Shown here piece after piece: positions 59,103-64,000 of a stretch of 64,000 nucleotides of DNA. The first letter of the stretch is position 1. Each line of letters starts with the position of its first letter. The notes under the pieces were generated by a model. That model ran no database searches, was not told the origin of the DNA, and worked only from the letters and a program-made list of their open reading frames with translations. Location: NCBI RefSeq assembly GCF_000698575.1, contig NZ_JFHD01000003.1, forward strand, positions 1 to 64,000, written 5' to 3'. This stretch comes from Caballeronia zhejiangensis. Lineage in GTDB: Bacteria; Pseudomonadota; Gammaproteobacteria; Burkholderiales; Burkholderiaceae. The position numbers were made by a program, and so were the translations under genes.

Positions 59103-61493
59103 ATGAGCGTTGCCGAATACTTCTCTTCGATGGAATATGGACCCGCACCGGAAGACGATCGCGCCGCGCGCGCATGGCTCGATCAGCATGACGGGCGCTT
59201 CGGTCACTTCATCAACGGCGCATGGCGCGACAGCGACGACGCCGCGCGCTTCGACTCACGAGAACCCGCGACCGGCCGCGTGCTCGCATCGATCGCGCAA
59301 GGCACGGGAGCGGATGTCGATGCCGCTGTGCAAGCCGCGCACGATGCGCTCGAAGGCTGGCAAGCCATCGGCGGAGCGGGGCGCGCGCGTCATCTCTATG
59401 CGCTTTCGCGCATGGTGCAGCGGCACAGCCGTCTCTTCGCCGTGCTCGAATCGCTCGACAACGGCAAGCCGATCCGCGAGTCGCGCGATATCGATATACC
59501 CCTTGTAGCAAGGCATTTTCTGCATCACGCGGGATGGGCGCAACTGCAGGACAAGGAGTTCGCGGACTGGGCGCCGCTCGGCGTGATCGGCCAGATCGTG
59601 CCGTGGAATTTCCCGCTGCTGATGCTCGCGTGGAAGATCGCGCCGGCGCTCGCGCTCGGCAATACCGTCGTGCTGAAGCCCGCGGAATTCACGTCGTTGA
59701 CGGCGTTGCTGTTCGCTGAATTGGCGCATCGCGCGGGCTTGCCGAAGGGCGTGCTCAACATCGTCACCGGCGATGGCAGCACGGGCGCGGCGCTCGTCGA
59801 ACATCAACGCGTCGCGAAGATCGCATTCACGGGATCGACCGAAGTGGGCCGTCAGATTCGCGCGAGCACGGCGGGTTCGGGCAAGTCGCTCACGCTCGAA
59901 CTCGGCGGCAAGTCGCCGTTCATCGTGTTCGACGATGCCGATATCGACAGCGCCGTCGAAGGTGTCGTCGATGCGATCTGGTTCAATCAGGGACAAGTGT
60001 GTTGCGCGGGCTCGCGTCTGCTCGTGCAGGAAGGCATCGAAGCGCGCTTCGTCGAGAAGCTGAAGCGCCGCATGGATACGCTGCGCGTCGGCACGTCGCT
60101 GGATAAGGGCATCGACATGAGCGCGGTCGTCGACGACATTCAGCTCGAACGCATTCGCGCGCTCGTCGACAAGGGCGAGCGCGAAGGCTGCGAAGTCTAT
60201 CGATCGCCGCGTGCCACGTTGCCCGAGAGCGGTGCATTCTTTCCGCCGACGCTCGTCACCAACGTCGCGCCGGCATCGACGCTCGCGCAGGAAGAGATCT
60301 TCGGGCCCGTGCTCGTGACGATGAGCTTCCGCACGCCGGAAGAAGCCGTTGCGCTCGCAAATAACACGCGCTACGGCCTTGCCGCGAGCGTGTGGAGCGA
60401 GAACATCAGCCGCGCGCTCGACGTCGCGCCGCGCCTGCAATGCGGCGTCGTGTGGATCAACGCGACCAATCTCTTCGATGCGGCCGTCGGCTTCGGCGGA
60501 TATCGCGAGTCGGGCTTCGGACGCGAAGGCGGACGCGAGGGCATCTACGAATACCTGAAGCCGCGCGCATGGGCCAAGCTTCCGGTGCGCGGCGAAACGA
60601 AATCGTTGCAGGCGCAACCGGATTCGCTCGTCGATGCGGGCAATGTGAGTGCGCTCGATCGCACGGCGAAGCTCTTCATCGCCGGCAAGCAGGCGCGGCC
60701 CGACAGCGGTTATTCGCGGCTCGTGCATTCGCCCGCCGGTGAGATCGTCGGCGAAGTGGGCGAAGGCAATCGCAAGGACATACGCAATGCGGTCGCAGCC
60801 GCGCGCGGCATGACGAAATGGTCGTCGGCGAGCGCGCACAACCGCGCGCAAGTGCTGTACTACCTCGCGGAAAACCTGAGCGCACGCGCCGATGAATTCG
60901 CGAAGCAGCTCGTCACGCGCGCCGGTTCGAGCGAGCGCGATGCGAAGCGCGAAGTCGATGCATCGATCGCGCGGTTCTTCACGTATGCCGCTTGGGCCGA
61001 CAAGTACGACGGCGCCGTGCATGCGCCCCCGCTGCATGGCGTCGCGCTGGCGATGCACGAAGCGCTGGGCGTGATCGGCATCGTGTGTCCCGATGAAGCG
61101 CCGTTGCTCGGGTTCGTGTCGCTCGTCGCGCCCGCGCTCGCGCTGGGCAATCGCGTGGTCGTCGTGCCGAGCGAGACGTGTCCGCTGATGGCGACGGACT
61201 TCTATCAGGTCGTCGAGACATCGGATGTGCCGGGCGGCGCGCTGAACATCGTCACCGGCGATGCGCGTTCGCTGGCTCAAACGCTCGCGCAGCACGATGA
61301 CGTCGATGCGCTCTGGTGCTTCCACGGCGCGGCGCTATCGGCGATGGTGGAGCGCGAGTCGATCGGCAATCTGAAGCGCACGTTCGTCGATCAGGGCCGC
61401 GTGTTCGACTGGCACGATGCCGCAAGCGAAGGGCTGCCGTTCCTTCGACAGGCGGTGCAAGTGAAGAACATCTGGGTGCCGTACGGAGACTGA
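59103..61493 (+). CDS. Double-domain aldehyde dehydrogenase (ALDH16-like)
   Basis: About 796 aa. The N-terminal domain (1 to ~500) is a complete ALDH: PWNFPLLMLAWK, FTGSTEVGR, E266 in LELGGK and catalytic C300 in NQGQVCCAGSR. A second, shorter ALDH domain (about 525-796) has the coenzyme fold and GVIGIVCPDEAPLLGFVSLVAPALALGN but no Glu/Cys active site. This is the layout of bacterial ALDH16. It follows DeoC by 26 bp, so it probably oxidises the acetaldehyde released. Confidence 0.9.
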   Translation: MSVAEYFSSMEYGPAPEDDRAARAWLDQHDGRFGHFINGAWRDSDDAARFDSREPATGRVLASIAQGTGADVDAAVQAAHDALEGWQAIGGAGRARHLYALSRMVQRHSRLFAVLESLDNGKPIRESRDIDIPLVARHFLHHAGWAQLQDKEFADWAPLGVIGQIVPWNFPLLMLAWKIAPALALGNTVVLKPAEFTSLTALLFAELAHRAGLPKGVLNIVTGDGSTGAALVEHQRVAKIAFTGSTEVGRQIRASTAGSGKSLTLELGGKSPFIVFDDADIDSAVEGVVDAIWFNQGQVCCAGSRLLVQEGIEARFVEKLKRRMDTLRVGTSLDKGIDMSAVVDDIQLERIRALVDKGEREGCEVYRSPRATLPESGAFFPPTLVTNVAPASTLAQEEIFGPVLVTMSFRTPEEAVALANNTRYGLAASVWSENISRALDVAPRLQCGVVWINATNLFDAAVGFGGYRESGFGREGGREGIYEYLKPRAWAKLPVRGETKSLQAQPDSLVDAGNVSALDRTAKLFIAGKQARPDSGYSRLVHSPAGEIVGEVGEGNRKDIRNAVAAARGMTKWSSASAHNRAQVLYYLAENLSARADEFAKQLVTRAGSSERDAKREVDASIARFFTYAAWADKYDGAVHAPPLHGVALAMHEALGVIGIVCPDEAPLLGFVSLVAPALALGNRVVVVPSETCPLMATDFYQVVETSDVPGGALNIVTGDARSLAQTLAQHDDVDALWCFHGAALSAMVERESIGNLKRTFVDQGRVFDWHDAASEGLPFLRQAVQVKNIWVPYGD

Positions 61494-61553
61494 TCAAGGA
61501 ATTGACTCGGCGCGATTCCGATACGGAACGCGCTCATGCATGGAGGAGACGCT

Positions 61554-62036
61554 GTGCTGAAGAACATCGATCCGCTCTTGAACGCCGATATCCTGTACGC
61601 GCTTGCCGCGATGGGCCACGGCGACGAAGTGGTGATCTGCGATGCCCATTTCCCCGCTGACTCTGTCGCGCGCAAAACGGTGCTCGGCCGCGTGCTGCGC
61701 ATGGACGGCGTGAGCGCGCCGCGTGCGGTGCGCGCCGTGTTGTCGGTGCTGCCGCTCGATACGTTCGTCGACGATCCCGCGGGCCGCATGGAGATAGTTG
61801 GCGATGCAACTACCTTGCCCGCCGTGCAACGGGAAGCGCAACGCGAAGTGGACGATGCCGAAGGCCGCGCGCTGCCCTTCGCGCCGGTCGAACGCTTCGC
61901 GTTCTACGAGCGCGCGAAGAACGCATATTGCGTGATCGCGACGGGCGAAGCGCGCGGCTATGGCTGCTTCATCTTCAAGAAGGGGGTGCAACTCGCGCCG
62001 GATGCGCCCGAAGCCGCGCACGGAGGCACGCGATGA
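61554..62036 (+). CDS. RbsD/FucU family sugar mutarotase
   Basis: About 160 aa. VVICDAHFPADS and the C-terminal YERAKNAYCVIATGEARGYGCFIFKKGV are FucU/RbsD signatures, including the active-site Asp/His and Tyr. It interconverts sugar anomers so that the kinase or transporter gets its form. GGAGGAG with a 5-nt spacer supports the GTG at 61554 rather than an ATG at 61536 inside the ribosome-binding region. It overlaps the kinase by ATGA. Confidence 0.9.
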   Translation: MLKNIDPLLNADILYALAAMGHGDEVVICDAHFPADSVARKTVLGRVLRMDGVSAPRAVRAVLSVLPLDTFVDDPAGRMEIVGDATTLPAVQREAQREVDDAEGRALPFAPVERFAFYERAKNAYCVIATGEARGYGCFIFKKGVQLAPDAPEAAHGGTR

Positions 62037-62965
62037 AAAGCGTCGTCATTCTCGGCATCTATGTGACGGACCTCGCGTTTCGCGCGCAACGCATGCCGCT
62101 GCTCGGCGAAACGGTCGCGGGTTCCGCGTTCCAGATGGGACCGGGCGGCAAGGGCTCGAATCAGGCGGTGGCCGCCGCACGCGCGGGCGCGGACGTGATC
62201 TTCTGCACCCGCATCGGCGCGGATGCGTTCGGCGATATCGCGCAGGCGACATGGAGCGCCGAAGGCATCACATCGCGCGCAACGGTAATGAACGATGTCG
62301 CGACGGGCGCCGCGCATATCTATGTCGATGAGAACACGGGCGGCAATGCGATCATCGTCGCGGCGGGCGCCGCGGGCACGCTCGCGCCCGAAGACGTCGA
62401 TGCGATCGAAGACGATATCGCGCGTGCCGGCGTCTTCGTCACGCAGCTCGAACAACCGATTCCGGCCGCGCGCCGTGGACTCGAACTCGCGCGCAAACAT
62501 GGCGTGACGACGGTGTTCAATCCCGCGCCCGCCTTGCCGCTGACGGACGATATCTATCCGCTGTGCGACTACATCACGCCGAACGAAACCGAAGCGCAGG
62601 CGCTCACCGGCATCGAGATCGCTTCGGCGGACGACGCACGCCGCGCCGCGAACGTACTGCTCCAAAAAGGCGCACGCGCCGTGATCGTCACGCTCGGCGA
62701 AGCGGGCGCGCTCTTGCATACGTCGAACGAATCGACGCTCGTGCCTGCTTTCGAATGCGGCCGCGTCGTCGAGACGGCGGGCGCGGGCGATGGCTTCACC
62801 GGCGGCTTCGCGGCGGCGCTCGCACGCGGCGAAAGCCCTGTGGATGCAGTGCGCTTCGGCTGCGCGCTCGCGAGCATTTCGGTGACGCGTCCGGGCACCG
62901 CGCCGTCGATGCCGCGTCTCGATGAAATCAACGCGCTGCTAGCGGAAAGGAGCGTCACGCAATGA
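62033..62965 (+). CDS. PfkB-family sugar kinase (ribokinase-like)
   Basis: About 310 aa. The N-terminal GGKGSNQAVAAARAGADV and C-terminal ETAGAGDGFTGGFAAALARGE (catalytic Asp in GAGD) are ribokinase signatures, together with TPNETEAQALTG. With DeoC in the operon it may act as a deoxyribokinase, giving deoxyribose-5-phosphate; ribose is the alternative. It overlaps both neighbours by 4 bp. Confidence 0.9.
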   Translation: MKSVVILGIYVTDLAFRAQRMPLLGETVAGSAFQMGPGGKGSNQAVAAARAGADVIFCTRIGADAFGDIAQATWSAEGITSRATVMNDVATGAAHIYVDENTGGNAIIVAAGAAGTLAPEDVDAIEDDIARAGVFVTQLEQPIPAARRGLELARKHGVTTVFNPAPALPLTDDIYPLCDYITPNETEAQALTGIEIASADDARRAANVLLQKGARAVIVTLGEAGALLHTSNESTLVPAFECGRVVETAGAGDGFTGGFAAALARGESPVDAVRFGCALASISVTRPGTAPSMPRLDEINALLAERSVTQ

Positions 62966-64000
62966 AAGCGTCGAAGTGGCTCGCGGATCGCCAGTTCAAC
63001 TTTCTGATCGGCGTGAACGTGCTCGTGGTGATCGTCGCAACGTGGATGTCCCACGGCCAGTTCCTCGACATCGACAATCTTCAGTCGATGGGCGGCCAGT
63101 TGCCCGAGCTCGGCCTGCTTGCGCTCGGCATCATGCTGTCGATGGTGTCGGGCAACGGCGGCATCGATCTGTCGGGCGTGGGCCTTGCGAATCTCTCCGG
63201 CATGGTCGCCGCGATGATGCTGCCGCATATGGTCTCCGCCGACGATTCGCCCGCGCTCTATACCGCGGTATTCGTATGCATCGTCATGGTGATGGGTGCG
63301 CTCGGCGGCTTGCTCAATGGCGTCGTCATCGCGAAGCTGAAGCTCACGCCGATTCTCTGCACGCTCGGCACGCAGTTGCTCTTCACCGGCATCGCGGTGG
63401 TGTTGAGCAACGGCGCATCCGTACGCGTGGAATACGTCGATCCGCTGTCGAACATCGGCAACGGCACCTTCCTGCAAGTGCCCATTTCACTGTGGATCTT
63501 CATCGCCGCGGTTCTGCTGCTCGGCTGGATTCTGAAGCGTACGCCGTTCGGCCTGCGTCTCTATCTGATGGGCACGAACCCGAAGGCCGCGTTCTACGCG
63601 GGCATTCCGCGCGCGCGCATGCTGATTCTCACGTATGGCATGTGCGGCGTGCTCGCCTCGCTCGCGGGTCTCATCAGCGCGACGCATACGTCGAGCGCGA
63701 AGTGGGACTACGGCAATTCGTATCTGCTGATCGCGATCCTGATCGCGGTGATGGGCGGCGTGAATCCGGCGGGCGGTTATGGACGCATCGTCTGCGTGTT
63801 TCTCGCCGCGACCGTGTTGCAATTTCTGTCGAGCCTCTTCAATCTGCTCGGCGTATCGCAGTTTTTCGGCGATTGCGCGTGGGGCTTCCTGCTGCTCGCA
63901 TCGCTTGCATTCGCGGGCGGCGATCGCGTGCGCGCGATCTTCGGCATCGGCGGAGCCGCGCCCAAGAGCAATGTTCCACCGCCGCCCGCATCGACCGGAC
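62962..64000 (+). CDS. Sugar ABC transporter permease (RbsC-like), cut by window edge
   Basis: The frame runs open from the ATG at 62962 to the window end, about 346 codons, with no stop. It shows about eight to nine hydrophobic segments and the RbsC-type GNGGIDLSGVGLANLSGMVAA, TLGTQLLFTGIAVVLSNG and LIAILIAVMGGVNPAGGYGRI. The Pro-rich tail (GGAAPKSNVPPPPAS) suggests that the C-terminus is near. ATPase and binding-protein genes are expected just beyond. Confidence 0.9.
   Translation, partial: MKASKWLADRQFNFLIGVNVLVVIVATWMSHGQFLDIDNLQSMGGQLPELGLLALGIMLSMVSGNGGIDLSGVGLANLSGMVAAMMLPHMVSADDSPALYTAVFVCIVMVMGALGGLLNGVVIAKLKLTPILCTLGTQLLFTGIAVVLSNGASVRVEYVDPLSNIGNGTFLQVPISLWIFIAAVLLLGWILKRTPFGLRLYLMGTNPKAAFYAGIPRARMLILTYGMCGVLASLAGLISATHTSSAKWDYGNSYLLIAILIAVMGGVNPAGGYGRIVCVFLAATVLQFLSSLFNLLGVSQFFGDCAWGFLLLASLAFAGGDRVRAIFGIGGAAPKSNVPPPPASTG

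Overview
The window looks like a high-GC betaproteobacterial replicon, most likely Burkholderiaceae close to Paraburkholderia/Caballeronia. The grounds are the strong third-position GC, the DUF4148-type small secreted proteins, an aryl-polyene-type gene cluster, many GntR/LysR/LacI-controlled catabolic cassettes and tightly packed operons with ATGA/GTGA overlaps. No rRNA, tRNA, CRISPR array, insertion sequence or phage gene was seen. The content is accessory metabolism and envelope functions, as on a secondary chromosome.

Layout. (1) 1-17,908: an aryl polyene/xanthomonadin-like pigment cluster in two divergent arms around a 454-bp promoter region (13,462-13,915). The minus arm encodes a COG4648-type membrane protein, an acyl-ACP ligase fused to a dehydratase, an LpxL-type acyltransferase, a LolA-like carrier, an MMPL exporter, a NodB-type deacetylase, a methyltransferase and two ketosynthases, the last cut by the window edge. 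The plus arm encodes an ACP, a ketoreductase, a flavin-dependent halogenase-like protein, a PlsC acyltransferase and a GT2 glycosyltransferase. The minus arm is split by a non-pigment block (2,224-6,178): a small coiled-coil protein, an MFS carrier, an enolase-superfamily dehydratase and a GntR regulator. (2) 17,892-19,886: a secreted GH28 polygalacturonase. (3) 20,034-24,212: a two-component system divergent from a periplasmic thioredoxin-like protein, two small exported proteins and an Ohr peroxidase; two intergenic regions here carry near-identical ~80-bp elements. (4) 24,302-26,444: a small protein, cspA and an NRAMP-related transporter.

(5) 26,799-37,877: a betaine-type ABC transporter followed by a DapA-family lyase, an FAD amine oxidase, an aldehyde dehydrogenase, a ProC-like reductase, two LysR regulators and a GbcA-like Rieske oxygenase. 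It reads as one uptake-and-degradation system for a quaternary amine, possibly a proline-type betaine. (6) 37,881-45,078: a GntR regulator divergent from glucarate dehydratase, an MFS carrier, a phosphatidylserine-decarboxylase-like enzyme and an FdhF/YdeP-type molybdoprotein. (7) 45,080-48,537: two hemerythrins flanking small membrane/stress proteins.

(8) 48,637-57,778: a nine-gene minus-strand operon with a Liv-type ABC transporter (LivM and LivG fused), a dihydroxyacetophenone-dioxygenase-like cupin, a quinone reductase, an SDR, a GldA-type dehydrogenase and a LacI regulator. Two identical LacI-type palindromes lie upstream. (9) 58,069-64,000, divergent from (8): DeoC aldolase, a double-domain ALDH16-like dehydrogenase, an RbsD/FucU mutarotase, a PfkB sugar kinase and a sugar ABC permease running off the window. 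This fits deoxyribose (or similar pentose) catabolism to glyceraldehyde-3-phosphate and acetate. The shared promoter region suggests that (8) and (9) may be co-controlled.
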